Below are positions 17,691 through 26,348 of a stretch of 64,000 bases of DNA, in pieces (the stretch's first letter is position 1; every line of letters begins with the position of its first letter). The stretch is from Bacteroidota bacterium (GTDB lineage Bacteria; Bacteroidota; Bacteroidia; Flavobacteriales; Flavobacteriaceae), in assembly GCA_023434025.1 (NCBI GenBank), contig JAEYTL010000028.1:150498-214497 (forward strand), given 5' to 3'. A program made the translations under genes and the position numbers. The notes below the pieces were generated by a model that had not been told where the DNA came from, did no database searches, and saw only the letters and a program-made list of their open reading frames with translations.

Positions 17691-18080
17691 TTAATCGATT
17701 TTTACCGGATTTAAATTTTCATCAATGGCCACAAAGGTAAATTCGCCGGTTATGGCTTTTTCTCTGGAGGCTTCATACATTTTTTCTACAAAAATATCGA
17801 CACGTACTTTTAAACTGGTTGTACCAAGATAGGTGACTTTGCCGATTAATTCAATAATGGTTCCGTGCGGAATAGGCTTTTTAAAATCAATTTTGTCGCT
17901 GCTTACCGTAACCATTTTTTGTCGACTGTATCGTGTGGCCGTTATAAACGCAACTTCATCCATATATTGCATGGCAGTACCGCCAAATAAGGTGTCGTAG
18001 TGATTGGTGGTGTTGGGAAATACCGCTTTAAAAACACGGGTTGTTGAATGTTGGATTTTTTGTTCTTGTGTAGTCATCAT
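17691..18080 (-). CDS. Acyl-CoA thioesterase (hotdog fold)
   Basis: A single hotdog domain of the YciA/BFIT kind hydrolyses acyl-CoA to free acid and CoA. Characteristic text is FPNTTNHYDTLFGGTAMQYM, followed by DEVAFITATRYSR and SSDKIDFKKPIPHGTIIELI. The aspartate in DEVAF is the usual catalytic residue. I take the start at 18080 (MMTTQEQKIQ); an upstream start at 18101 would overlap the PAS gene's end. About 129 residues. It likely forms an operon with the PAS gene, whose stop lies one base upstream. Confidence 0.85.
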   Translation of the reverse strand: MMTTQEQKIQHSTTRVFKAVFPNTTNHYDTLFGGTAMQYMDEVAFITATRYSRQKMVTVSSDKIDFKKPIPHGTIIELIGKVTYLGTTSLKVRVDIFVEKMYEASREKAITGEFTFVAIDENLNPVKID

Positions 18081-18081
18081 G

Positions 18082-18570
18082 TTAAGAGGCAATTTTTTCA
18101 AAAGCGATATAGTTTATAAACTCTCCTTTTTGGTTAAACTTTGGAAAGGCTTCAATTTCACATAAATAGATGGAACCATCTTTTTTATAGTTCAAAAGAA
18201 TTTCTTTAAACGGTTTTCTCTGTTTTATGGCTTTTCTGATCTGCTTGGTCGTCAGGCTTGAAGTCAGCTCTCCCTGAAATATTTTGGGCGATTTACCGAT
18301 GATTTCAAACGGATTATACCCGTTCATTTCCAAAATATTATTAGAAGCAAAAATAATTTCAAAATCGGTATTGGTCACGAGGATTGATTTTTTAGATTGC
18401 TGTACAATCGAGTCAAAATCTTCCTTAATTTTCCAATACTTTTGGACATAATTGAAAACAGAAATTTCGTTTGTGCAGACCGGAAATAAACCCCATGAGA
18501 TAAGTGGTACAGTAACAATTCGCAATTTGCGGTGGTGTTTGGCAAGAGCCAAATCATAGTCTTTTGTCAT
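18082..18570 (-). CDS. Single PAS-domain protein, LOV-like but without the flavin-binding Cys
   Basis: After a 55-residue N-terminal extension, residues about 55-160 form one PAS domain: NTDFEIIFASNNILEMNGYN, IIGKSPKIFQG, LLNYKKDGSIYLCEIEAFP. The text strongly resembles LOV photoreceptors (GRNCRFLQG and LLNYRKDG), but the reactive Cys is Pro here (GKSPKIFQ). Light sensing through a Cys adduct is therefore not expected. No output domain is present, so it may work through a partner. 162 residues; the thioesterase gene follows directly. Confidence 0.8.
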   Translation of the reverse strand: MTKDYDLALAKHHRKLRIVTVPLISWGLFPVCTNEISVFNYVQKYWKIKEDFDSIVQQSKKSILVTNTDFEIIFASNNILEMNGYNPFEIIGKSPKIFQGELTSSLTTKQIRKAIKQRKPFKEILLNYKKDGSIYLCEIEAFPKFNQKGEFINYIAFEKIAS

Positions 18571-19046
18571 CGTTATTCATTTTAATAAAAAGCGAATAAA
18601 CATGACTGGCATTCATTTAAAAAAAGGAAAGTTCATCAGGTTTAAGCACTTGTCGTGATGCCCAAACAAAAACCAATGATATGTATCTGACTTATTTCTA
18701 TGGAAAGAAAATCACAGTTGCACGACAGTCCAAGAATTTAACTTGGTTCCACATTGAAGCAAAATCTACTTCGTCATTGGTTTTAATAGAGAAGCAAAAG
18801 TACAATTTTTTTATTGGCTTCAATGAGTAAAGCAATGAATTATTGTTAATTGTTACTGTCATAAATTTAAAAACAACTAAAAAGCGAAATAGCAAATATA
18901 AAAACCTAAATTCACAAGAATAAATAGCAATATAAACAGCTTAACCATAAAACCAAGCAGGAACGTTTTTCTAAACATCCTGCTTTTTTGTTTTTAGTTT
19001 AAAACGAAGCATAGGCTGAAATTTGTACTGTTAAAATTTATGGAGT
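18571..19046. other. Intergenic stretch with one hairpin
   Basis: No convincing gene lies in these 476 bases; the frames present are AT-rich and have no coding character. The one clear structure is a hairpin at 18955-18985 (AAGCAGGA / TCCTGCTT) followed by T residues on the plus strand. It lies about 60 bases before the cytochrome operon and could end a short transcript or form a leader hairpin. Confidence 0.5.
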
Positions 19047-20489
19047 ATGGATTTTCCGATGTTTCATTTAGACTGGCTGAACAATAGAATGCTCATTGCT
19101 ATTATAGCCATTCTGCACGTTATAATTAATCATGGATTAGCCGTTGGTTTTATGCCATTTGTTACTTGGCTTGAACAAAGAGGAGTTGCTAAAAGCGGCA
19201 AAGACCAAATTACCGATTTGGAATGGGATGCCATGGTATATAAAATCATGAAAGTTGCTTTCATCATCACAACAACTGTTGGAGCGATGACCGGAGTTGG
19301 GATTTGGTTTTCCGTTGCGTTAGTAAGCCCATCTTCTATTGGTAGTTTGATTCGTGTTTTCTATTGGGCTTGGTTTATAGAATGGCTAGTATTTGTGACG
19401 GAAGTAATTCTGATTATGGTTTATTTTTTGACTTGGAAAAACAGTAATAGCTCATTAAAAGCAAAAATCAGGCATATTAATTTCGGATGGTATCTAAGTG
19501 TGTTTTCATGGATAACCATGGCAATAATTGTATCTATTTTGGGCTTTATGATGGATCCGGGTAATTGGCAAACAGACCAAAGTTTGATCAATGGTTTTAC
19601 CAATCCAATTTACCTTCCACAATTACTTTTTAGAACCCCAACAGCTATGTTGGTAGCGGGTATTTTCGGGATGTTTTTAGTAACTGTTTTTACAAAAGCT
19701 AATACCGGAATCAGAAACAATGCGGTTAAATATGCTTCAAAATGGCTGCTGCTTTGGGCTCCTGTTTCTTTAGTTGGGGCTTACATTTATTATAACGCCA
19801 TGCCAGATGCCATGACAGCCAATATGAGCACCGCTGTTGGAACATTAGAATTTTCACAATATTATGACTTGCTAAAATATTTTGTATTAGGTGGTGTAGG
19901 TTTTACTTTGATTGTTGGCATTTTGGGAGTTTATAAAACCAAAGTTTTGAAACCTTATATGGTAATAATACCTGTGCTAACAGCAGTTGCCTACCTTGGT
20001 TTTTTTGAAAGAGTCCGTGAATTTATCAGAAAACCTTACGTGATCGGGCAGTATATGTATTCAAATCTTTTACTGGAAGATGATTATGTAGTCTATAAAA
20101 AAGACGGTGTATTAAAGCATGCCACCTATACATCCGTAAATGAAGTTACCGAAGAAAATAAAGTGGAAGCCGGTAAAAATGTATTTATAATTGCTTGTAG
20201 TCGCTGTCATACTGCTCAAGGAGTGAATAGTATAACAGATGTTTTTGAAAGGATGTATGGTACCCCGGGTAAATTACCGGATACACCAGTTCTTGCGGCT
20301 TATATGCCAAATATGCACAATGGCAGAACATTTATGCCGGAATTTCCCGGAAACGAAAAAGAAGCTGAAGCATTGGCTGTTTATATCAAATATCTTTTGC
20401 AATCCGGCGATGTATTAGAAGGGGCTCAGGAAGAGGGAGTTAGTATAAACCCAAACAACACAGCCACTTCTTTATTAACTAAAAATTAA
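19047..20489 (+). CDS. Cytochrome bd-oxidase subunit I-like membrane protein fused to a c-type cytochrome domain
   Basis: The first 350 residues form eight or nine membrane helices. The opening helix (IAILHVIINHGLAVGFMPF) carries two His residues, like the haem-ligand region of CydA. A hydrophilic C-terminal domain holds one haem c site, CSRCH (about residue 384), and a later Met-rich stretch (AAYMPNMHNGRTFMPEFPG) that can supply the axial Met. The likely role is quinol oxidation or quinone reduction passed to or from haem c. No CydB gene is seen. 480 residues; the partner gene follows after four bases. Confidence 0.75.
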   Translation: MDFPMFHLDWLNNRMLIAIIAILHVIINHGLAVGFMPFVTWLEQRGVAKSGKDQITDLEWDAMVYKIMKVAFIITTTVGAMTGVGIWFSVALVSPSSIGSLIRVFYWAWFIEWLVFVTEVILIMVYFLTWKNSNSSLKAKIRHINFGWYLSVFSWITMAIIVSILGFMMDPGNWQTDQSLINGFTNPIYLPQLLFRTPTAMLVAGIFGMFLVTVFTKANTGIRNNAVKYASKWLLLWAPVSLVGAYIYYNAMPDAMTANMSTAVGTLEFSQYYDLLKYFVLGGVGFTLIVGILGVYKTKVLKPYMVIIPVLTAVAYLGFFERVREFIRKPYVIGQYMYSNLLLEDDYVVYKKDGVLKHATYTSVNEVTEENKVEAGKNVFIIACSRCHTAQGVNSITDVFERMYGTPGKLPDTPVLAAYMPNMHNGRTFMPEFPGNEKEAEALAVYIKYLLQSGDVLEGAQEEGVSINPNNTATSLLTKN

Positions 20490-20493
20490 TTTC

Positions 20494-21840
20494 ATGCATA
20501 CCAACTTATTTATAGTATTAAAAAACGTTACACCGGTTCCTAAAGATATTCCATTGCCGCTTCCATTGCCGGAATGGATATTAGTCATTATTTTAGTCAT
20601 TTCTTTTCTAGTTCACCTTTTATTTGTGAATTTAATGGTAGGCGGTTCTATATTGACGCTATGGTCGCAAATCAAAGGGTTAAAAGATAAAGAATATGAT
20701 ATTTTAGCTCACGAAATTGCAAATACTATTACTGTCAACAAAAGTATTGCAGTTGTGATGGGAATTGCTCCTTTATTGAGTATCAATGTACTTTATACGA
20801 TTTATTTTTATTCAGCAAATGCTTTAACAGGATTAATGTGGTTAGCTGTCATACCACTTGTAACGGTTGCGTTTCTTTTGACTTATCTTCACAAATACAC
20901 TTGGAAAGTTCTAGAAAATAATAAAGCGGTTCATATTTCAATTTTGGCAGTAGCGGTGGTGATTTTTTTGTTCATCCCGTTGATCTTTTTAACCAACATC
21001 AATTTGATGCTCTTTCCTGAAAAATGGGGTTTAATTAAAGGATTTGTCAGTGCTTTAACGTTACCGAATGTATTTCCGAGATATCTGCACTTCATTTTTG
21101 CCTCATTATCAGTAAGCGGATTATTCTTGCATTGGTATATGGGAAGAAAAAGTTATCCGTTTGAAACCATTTTTCCAACATTCACGCGTTATGAATTAAA
21201 GAAAAAAGGATATTCATTGGCTTTAGTGGGGTCGGTTATACAGTTTCTTATTGGGCCATTAGTATTACTCACTTTACCGTCAAAAGGATTGGGATGGAAT
21301 CTGGTGTTAGTCATCTTTACGGGAGCAGCCATTGCTTTACCGGCTATGTGGATGATGTGGAAAGGGATAAAAGGGGATGAATCTACCATTGACAAAGACT
21401 TTAAAAAAGTCTTGTTTTTAATGACTATTACAGTTGTTTTTATGGGTTCAGGTCGGCAAATATACAGAGCCAATGCGTTGGAGAAACACAGGGAGATGGT
21501 GGCTTTGAAAACAGAAGAATTTCAGCAAAGAAAAATAGAAGCCTTGGCCGAAGCCAATCAAGCAAAGACTTATGAAGTAACGACAGAATTATCGGTTGCA
21601 GATAAAGGAAAGGTTGTTTTTAATCAATATTGTGCCGCTTGCCACAAAACAGATGTAAAATTAGTAGGGCCACCTGTTACTGAAATGATTGCCATTTATA
21701 AGCAGGACAAAGCCGGTTTGCAGAAATGGATTAAACTGCCCGGAAAGAAACGGGCTGATGCTCCTCAAATGCCCGGATTTCCGCAATTAACTCAAGGGCA
21801 ATTAGATGAATTAGCGGAGTATATTTTAACATTCAAATAA
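20494..21840 (+). CDS. Second multi-helix membrane protein with C-terminal c-type cytochrome domain
   Basis: About eight membrane helices are followed by a haem c domain with CAACH near residue 380 and a terminal stretch ADAPQMPGFPQLTQGQLDELA that offers the axial Met. The first helix (VIILVISFLVHLLFVNLMVGG) has a His at a position like that of the upstream protein, so the two may be distant homologs forming a heterodimer. It probably forms one quinone-linked complex with the upstream gene product. 448 residues. Two tiny membrane-peptide genes follow directly. Confidence 0.72.
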   Translation: MHTNLFIVLKNVTPVPKDIPLPLPLPEWILVIILVISFLVHLLFVNLMVGGSILTLWSQIKGLKDKEYDILAHEIANTITVNKSIAVVMGIAPLLSINVLYTIYFYSANALTGLMWLAVIPLVTVAFLLTYLHKYTWKVLENNKAVHISILAVAVVIFLFIPLIFLTNINLMLFPEKWGLIKGFVSALTLPNVFPRYLHFIFASLSVSGLFLHWYMGRKSYPFETIFPTFTRYELKKKGYSLALVGSVIQFLIGPLVLLTLPSKGLGWNLVLVIFTGAAIALPAMWMMWKGIKGDESTIDKDFKKVLFLMTITVVFMGSGRQIYRANALEKHREMVALKTEEFQQRKIEALAEANQAKTYEVTTELSVADKGKVVFNQYCAACHKTDVKLVGPPVTEMIAIYKQDKAGLQKWIKLPGKKRADAPQMPGFPQLTQGQLDELAEYILTFK

Positions 21841-21847
21841 AGTAAAA

Positions 21848-21988
21848 ATGAAAAAGATTTTTTGGTGGTTCCCTATTTTGGTCGCTCTGATGATGATAGT
21901 TATTATCAGCCAAAATGATTCAACACTAAAAAAAACAGAAAACAAAAAAATGATCGAAAGTAAATTAAACAGCAATAGTAACCAATAG
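21848..21988 (+). CDS. Small single-helix membrane peptide (46 aa) of the cytochrome operon
   Basis: The frame starts 8 bases after the cytochrome stop. It encodes MKKIFWWFPILVALMMIVII and then a polar tail rich in Lys and Asn. One membrane helix spans about 4-20. Size, topology and position recall CydX/YbgT-type accessory peptides of bd oxidases, but no sequence motif proves this. It was judged real from its tight spacing and clean start and stop. Confidence 0.55.
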   Translation: MKKIFWWFPILVALMMIVIISQNDSTLKKTENKKMIESKLNSNSNQ

Positions 21989-21998
21989 AAAATAGAAT

Positions 21999-22163
21999 AT
22001 GATACAGATTTTAGCCATTATGATAATAATATTTGTAGCGTTAAGTATTGTTTTTATGATAAAAATTAAAAATACTGCGACCAGATTAGTAAAATCAAAA
22101 GAAGTTAATAATCAAGAAAATCCTTTCGAAAAGGACTATCAGTTTATCAAGGGACTTTACTAA
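21999..22163 (+). CDS. Second small single-helix membrane peptide (54 aa) of the cytochrome operon
   Basis: The frame begins 10 bases after the previous stop. Its N-terminus MIQILAIMIIIFVALSIVFM is one membrane helix, followed by a basic and then acidic cytoplasmic tail ending DYQFIKGLY. It is the last gene before the operon terminator. Like its neighbour it resembles small accessory subunits of membrane oxidases in layout only. Confidence 0.55.
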   Translation: MIQILAIMIIIFVALSIVFMIKIKNTATRLVKSKEVNNQENPFEKDYQFIKGLY

Positions 22164-22301
22164 TAATATCCGGCCAACCCAATTTAACTTTTGTCGTAAT
22201 AAGTTGCTCTCCAAGGTTGGCTGTTTAACCTGATTAAAAAAGTGAATTTATACAGTTAAAAAGTTCCCGTTTTTAAATTCATTTAATTTAGTTAGTTTTT
22301 A

Positions 22302-22336
22302 AACCTTGTTGCTTCTGGCAACAGGGTTTTCTTTTT
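22302..22336 (+). terminator. Terminator of the cytochrome operon
   Basis: An 11-bp stem AACCTTGTTGC / GCAACAGGGTT (one G-T pair) with loop TTCTG is followed by a T-rich run. Confidence 0.85.
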
Positions 22337-22411
22337 TATTTTAAATGATGAATTATCTCCGGGAATTTAAAAGATTATAAAGTATTCCAATACTTACTTT
22401 AAAAGTATGTT

Positions 22412-23380
22412 TTACAAACTGTAATTAATATAAAAATTCAATCGATAGTTAGAATCTACCAAACCACCGGTTAAGTTTTGCTGCAGAGGTATAAAAGCAT
22501 GACCACCAACACTAAATTTATTTTTCCCTATTTCTACGCCGATTTTTCCAAATAAAATATCACCGGAAGTATTTCTGACTTCTAAACCACGCAGTTCATT
22601 AGAGGCATAAATTTCTCCGGCAATTCCACCTTGCGGAATAATTGAAAATTTTGAACTTTCATGGACATAAAATAATGAGCTTCCGTAGTTAAACTGATTG
22701 CCAAAGCGGTAGTTTTTTTTGTTTTCTGTTTTATAAATGTAGTTAATCATACTATTGAGTCCCCATTTGTTTTTACGGATTACAGTGTGTTCCAATAAAA
22801 ATAAATAATCCCAACTGCCGGTTCCCAATTGAAAACTGGGGTTCACACTTCCATTGTTGGCAGCATCATATGCTCCTGCCGGAATTTTTAATCCGCTGCC
22901 TGCATAAAGTGTATGTTTGTAAGAAAGACTATCTTTTTTTGTTTGGAGTAATCGATACATTCCAATGAGCGTTATATCTCCCATGCCAGAAATAGATTGG
23001 TTGCCATCTTCTAATTCTCTCGTATTATAGTGATAGGGAATTTGAACTGAAGCTTGAAATTTATCTGTGATGGGAATTCTACTCCACAACTGAATGGTAT
23101 TAAAATGTTGATCTAACCAAGGTGAATTACTATATAATCCATCATTGGTTTTGTAACTTTGATGAAAATAACGTAATCCTATAAAATTAGAAGAAATAAT
23201 GGAATTAAATCCCATACTTCCGCCACTAGCAGAACAGCCGCAGGCATCGCAATCTTCGAGCAAAAAATTATTTAATGTAATTAATTTTTTTTGGAAAGGA
23301 TTACTTTGAAATAACGAATCTTTTTCAGTTGCATTTGAAATTTGAAAGAATAGTATAATAAAAAGGAAATTGAGTTTCAT
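22412..23380 (-). CDS. Outer-membrane beta-barrel with N-terminal CDACGCSASGG motif
   Basis: A signal peptide (MKLNFLFIILFFQISNATE) is followed by a Cys-rich plug, CDACGCSASGGSMGF (about 44-58), and then alternating barrel strands to the terminal YRLNFYINYSL. 322 residues. The CxxCxC cluster suggests metal binding, probably copper given the four genes upstream. Function is inferred: export or uptake of the metal or of a metallophore. It is the last gene of the mbnP/mbnH-like run. A degenerate copy of its 3' end lies at 27727-27870. Confidence 0.7.
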   Translation of the reverse strand: MKLNFLFIILFFQISNATEKDSLFQSNPFQKKLITLNNFLLEDCDACGCSASGGSMGFNSIISSNFIGLRYFHQSYKTNDGLYSNSPWLDQHFNTIQLWSRIPITDKFQASVQIPYHYNTRELEDGNQSISGMGDITLIGMYRLLQTKKDSLSYKHTLYAGSGLKIPAGAYDAANNGSVNPSFQLGTGSWDYLFLLEHTVIRKNKWGLNSMINYIYKTENKKNYRFGNQFNYGSSLFYVHESSKFSIIPQGGIAGEIYASNELRGLEVRNTSGDILFGKIGVEIGKNKFSVGGHAFIPLQQNLTGGLVDSNYRLNFYINYSL

Positions 23381-23401
23381 TTTGGAATAGATTTAATCCG
23401 T

Positions 23402-24460
23402 TTATTCTGAGAATTTAGGATTGTTTAAAAATTCGTAATCTGTTAATGTTTTTAAAAAAGCAATGAGTTGAAGTTTTTCTTCCTCGGTAAATGAAAAACC
23501 TATTACACCATTTTGTTGAAATGTAGGATGTAATGTTGTAGAATATTGAACTCCTGAACTATAATGGTTAACAACTTGTTCTAAGGTTGAAAATCTACCA
23601 TCATGCATATAAGGGCCTGTTTTTTCAATGTTTCGGAGTGTAGGTGTTCTGTATTTTCCTAAATCTGCTAGATTATTTGTTACACGGAACCGGCCTTGAA
23701 ACATACCTTCATGCGATGTGTCCGAAAAATCATTGTCTAATCCATTGTTGTGATATAAATTGTCTGTTAATAATGGCGTTTTATGGCAAGTAAAGCAAAA
23801 TTGTTCAGCTAAAGCCAAACCTTGTAATTCAGTAGTTGACAACGTTCCATTGGATTCATTTCGGATGTATTTATCATATTTTGAATTACCCGAAACCAAT
23901 GTTCGTTGAAATTGAGCCAACGCTTTCACAATACCGGATTGAGTAATTTCCTGTTGAAAAGCTTGGTCAAATAAGACAGGATAAATGGCATCATCATTCA
24001 ATTCATCGATAAGTTGGTTCAGGTTTTGAAATAGTTCATCAGGATGAGCAAGCGGAGCAAAGGCTTGTGATTCTAAATTGGTAGAACCTCCATCCCAAAA
24101 TAAGCCATTGGTTGCCCAAGCTAAGTTGACTAATGTTGGTGAATTTCTCAGTAAAAAGTTGCCGGAAACGCCAATGTTGCTTAAAGCTACACCGTCTGTA
24201 AAAGCCAAATTTGGATGATGGCAGCTGGCACAGGAAACAGTATTGTTGCCCGATAATCTTTTGTCAAAGAAAAGTTTTTTCCCTAATTCAATTCCATCTT
24301 TGGTGAGCGGATTGGTTTGTGAATCGATAAATGAAGGAAAATTATCAGGAACGTTAACCAACGGTTCTATTTCCTGATAATTATTTCCATCATCAGAAGA
24401 GCAGCCATAGTTCACAACTATCACTAAAATAAAAGCGGCTATTTTACTCTTTTTAAACAT
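23402..24460 (-). CDS. Di-haem cytochrome c peroxidase / MauG-MbnH family lipoprotein (copy 1)
   Basis: A lipoprotein signal ends YGCSSDDG, so the Cys is lipidated and the acidic residues after it match a surface-export signal. Two haem c sites are present: SCASCHHPNLAFTDG (about 77) and FCFTCHKTP (about 222). The MauG/CCP phrases KLFFDKRLSGNNTVSCA, RNSPTLVNLAW and GPYMHDGRFSTLEQVVNHY are clear. Next to an MbnP-like gene, the best guess is an MbnH-type enzyme that oxidises Trp in its partner. A peroxidase role is the alternative. 352 residues. Confidence 0.82.
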   Translation of the reverse strand: MFKKSKIAAFILVIVVNYGCSSDDGNNYQEIEPLVNVPDNFPSFIDSQTNPLTKDGIELGKKLFFDKRLSGNNTVSCASCHHPNLAFTDGVALSNIGVSGNFLLRNSPTLVNLAWATNGLFWDGGSTNLESQAFAPLAHPDELFQNLNQLIDELNDDAIYPVLFDQAFQQEITQSGIVKALAQFQRTLVSGNSKYDKYIRNESNGTLSTTELQGLALAEQFCFTCHKTPLLTDNLYHNNGLDNDFSDTSHEGMFQGRFRVTNNLADLGKYRTPTLRNIEKTGPYMHDGRFSTLEQVVNHYSSGVQYSTTLHPTFQQNGVIGFSFTEEEKLQLIAFLKTLTDYEFLNNPKFSE

Positions 24461-24463
24461 CTA

Positions 24464-25252
24464 TTATTGCACTGAAATAACAGTAAATACATTGTCTTTA
24501 AAATTGTTTGCCACTGTTGTCATTGCAGCAGGAGTTGATGCAGAAACAGTTGGAGTTGCGGCTAAATCAATATTTTGAAGAATTTTTGCTACATCTACGT
24601 TAATGTTTAATGTACCTGTTGTTGATGAACTTACAACCAAAGCAGTTGGCAGTGTAATTTCAACTGTTCTGTAGTTTGTATTTAAACCTGTTTCTACTAA
24701 AATGTTTCCGTTTGTAGCTACATTTTTACCTTTTAATGAAGAGAAAATATAACTTGTATGCCACATCCAAGAAATGTTGGTCATTCCGTTTAGTTGTGAT
24801 AATTCGCCTGCTTGTAAGCTTAAATTATTGTTGAAGGTTTCATCAACACCTACTGAAAAACGAATTTTTGTGTAGGAACCTGACGGCAAAGCAACCAAAT
24901 CAATCGTTTCTCTTTTTTTGGCAGGATAAGTATAAGCACCATCTTGAACAGAAATTGCTTTTGTTTCTTCCAATAAGAAATATGAATCTTGAATACTATG
25001 TGTCTCATTGTCACTATTCACTAAAGAAATGTTGGATACCCAATAACGCAAATGATCAAATTGATAAGAATTTCCATCGATTGAAAAAGGAGTATCTAAA
25101 GCAAAATCGGTAGAACCAACTTTTGCATCAAAAGTAATTTTTGCATTTCCGGTTACATCTTCTACAATAATTACGGTATCATCATCTGATGAACAAGCTG
25201 TAAAAAAAACGATCGTTAAAATTGAAAAGGCAAATTGTTTTAAATTTTTCAT
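24464..25252 (-). CDS. MbnP-like copper-binding lipoprotein (copy 1)
   Basis: The lipobox ends FFTACSSDDD, again with a surface-export type signal. The MbnP domain reads ITFDAKVGSTDFALDTPF, YQFDHLRYWVSNISLVN, YTKIRFSVGVDETFNN and SWMWHTSYIF. In methanotroph MbnP one Trp is converted to kynurenine by MbnH and joins a copper site. Candidate Trp residues here are those of RYWVSNI and SWMWHTS. 262 residues. The MauG-type gene starts 4 bases downstream, so the pair is translated together. Confidence 0.78.
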   Translation of the reverse strand: MKNLKQFAFSILTIVFFTACSSDDDTVIIVEDVTGNAKITFDAKVGSTDFALDTPFSIDGNSYQFDHLRYWVSNISLVNSDNETHSIQDSYFLLEETKAISVQDGAYTYPAKKRETIDLVALPSGSYTKIRFSVGVDETFNNNLSLQAGELSQLNGMTNISWMWHTSYIFSSLKGKNVATNGNILVETGLNTNYRTVEITLPTALVVSSSTTGTLNINVDVAKILQNIDLAATPTVSASTPAAMTTVANNFKDNVFTVISVQ

Positions 25253-25282
25253 TGAAATTAATTTTTAAATTTTTGTTTTGTT

Positions 25283-26332
25283 TTAAAATTCTGAAAAACG
25301 AGAATCGGTTAGAAATTCGTTATCGGTTAATGTTTTTAGGAAAGCAATGATTTTTGTTTTTTCGTCATTGCTTAACGGAATTCCTAATGTTCCGTTGTTA
25401 TTTAAACTGGCATCGAGCGTTGCAGAATTTACTACATTAGAAGAGTAATGATTTAATACGGCTTCCAACGTAAACAGCCTGCCATCGTGCATATAAGGAG
25501 CTGTTTTTTCTATGTTTCTTAAACTTGGCACTTTGAATTTGTATTTATCAGCGTCGTTTTGTGTAACATTAAAACGTCCTAAATCATTGATTTGCGGATT
25601 AACAGCTAAGCCATTATTTCGAAATGAATTGTCTGTAAATAAATCAGTTGAGTGACAAGAAGCACATTTTTGAGTGAACAAATTATAGCCTTCTAGTTCT
25701 GTTGAAGTTAAGTTGCCACCTGTTTCATTTCTCCGGTATTTGTCAAATCTTGAATTGCTGGAGGTTACCATCACCATAAATTGACCTAAAGCTTTTAATA
25801 AGTGTTCAGTATCAATTGGTTTTTCTGGAAATGCCTGAGCAAATAACCTTCTGTAATTAGCATCTGCGTTTAGCATGGCAACAATATCATTAAAATTACC
25901 ATTCATTTCAATTTCACTTGAAATCGGAATTATTGATAATAAGTTCAAATCGTTTGTAGCTCCATCCCACATGAATGAAGTTTGAAAAGCCATGTTTTGA
26001 ATGGGAGGAGCGTTTCTTGTTCCTATGTTTTCTCCAATTCCATGACTAAACGAATGACCATGATGGGTAAATGCATCTTGTTGGATATGACAAAAACTGC
26101 ATGAAATTATGCCGTCAGAAGATAATCTTCCGTCATAAAACAGTTTTTTTCCGAGTTCAAATCCTTTTTGTGTTAAAGGATTGGTTTCAAAATTATATGT
26201 TGTTGGCGGAAAATTTGACGGTACTTGAAATGCAATTGGAATGTTTTGATACTCTTCGGAACTATCATCGGAACAACTCCAAAACACAAAAACAAGTAGC
26301 AGAGTAAGGATTTTACAACGCATCTTTTTCAA
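25283..26332 (-). CDS. Di-haem cytochrome c peroxidase / MauG-MbnH family lipoprotein (copy 2)
   Basis: This is a paralog of the 23402-24460 protein. The lipobox ends FWSCSDDSSEE. Haem sites are SCSFCHIQQDAF and KCASCHSTDLFTDN. Conserved blocks include KLFYDGRLSSDGIISC, IGTRNAPPIQNMAFQ and APYMHDGRLFTLEAVLNHY. A His-rich insert after the first haem (THHGHSFSHGIG) distinguishes it from copy 1. 349 residues. The MbnP-like copy 2 lies 16 bases upstream, so the two act as a separate enzyme-substrate pair. Confidence 0.82.
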   Translation of the reverse strand: MKKMRCKILTLLLVFVFWSCSDDSSEEYQNIPIAFQVPSNFPPTTYNFETNPLTQKGFELGKKLFYDGRLSSDGIISCSFCHIQQDAFTHHGHSFSHGIGENIGTRNAPPIQNMAFQTSFMWDGATNDLNLLSIIPISSEIEMNGNFNDIVAMLNADANYRRLFAQAFPEKPIDTEHLLKALGQFMVMVTSSNSRFDKYRRNETGGNLTSTELEGYNLFTQKCASCHSTDLFTDNSFRNNGLAVNPQINDLGRFNVTQNDADKYKFKVPSLRNIEKTAPYMHDGRLFTLEAVLNHYSSNVVNSATLDASLNNNGTLGIPLSNDEKTKIIAFLKTLTDNEFLTDSRFSEF

Positions 26333-26348
26333 TTTAAGTAACTATTAA

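Noticed and set aside
18698..18895. Minus-strand frame of 65 codons in the gap before the cytochrome operon
   Set aside because: Phe/Lys/Asn-rich text with no domain, no neighbour coupling and AT-driven composition.
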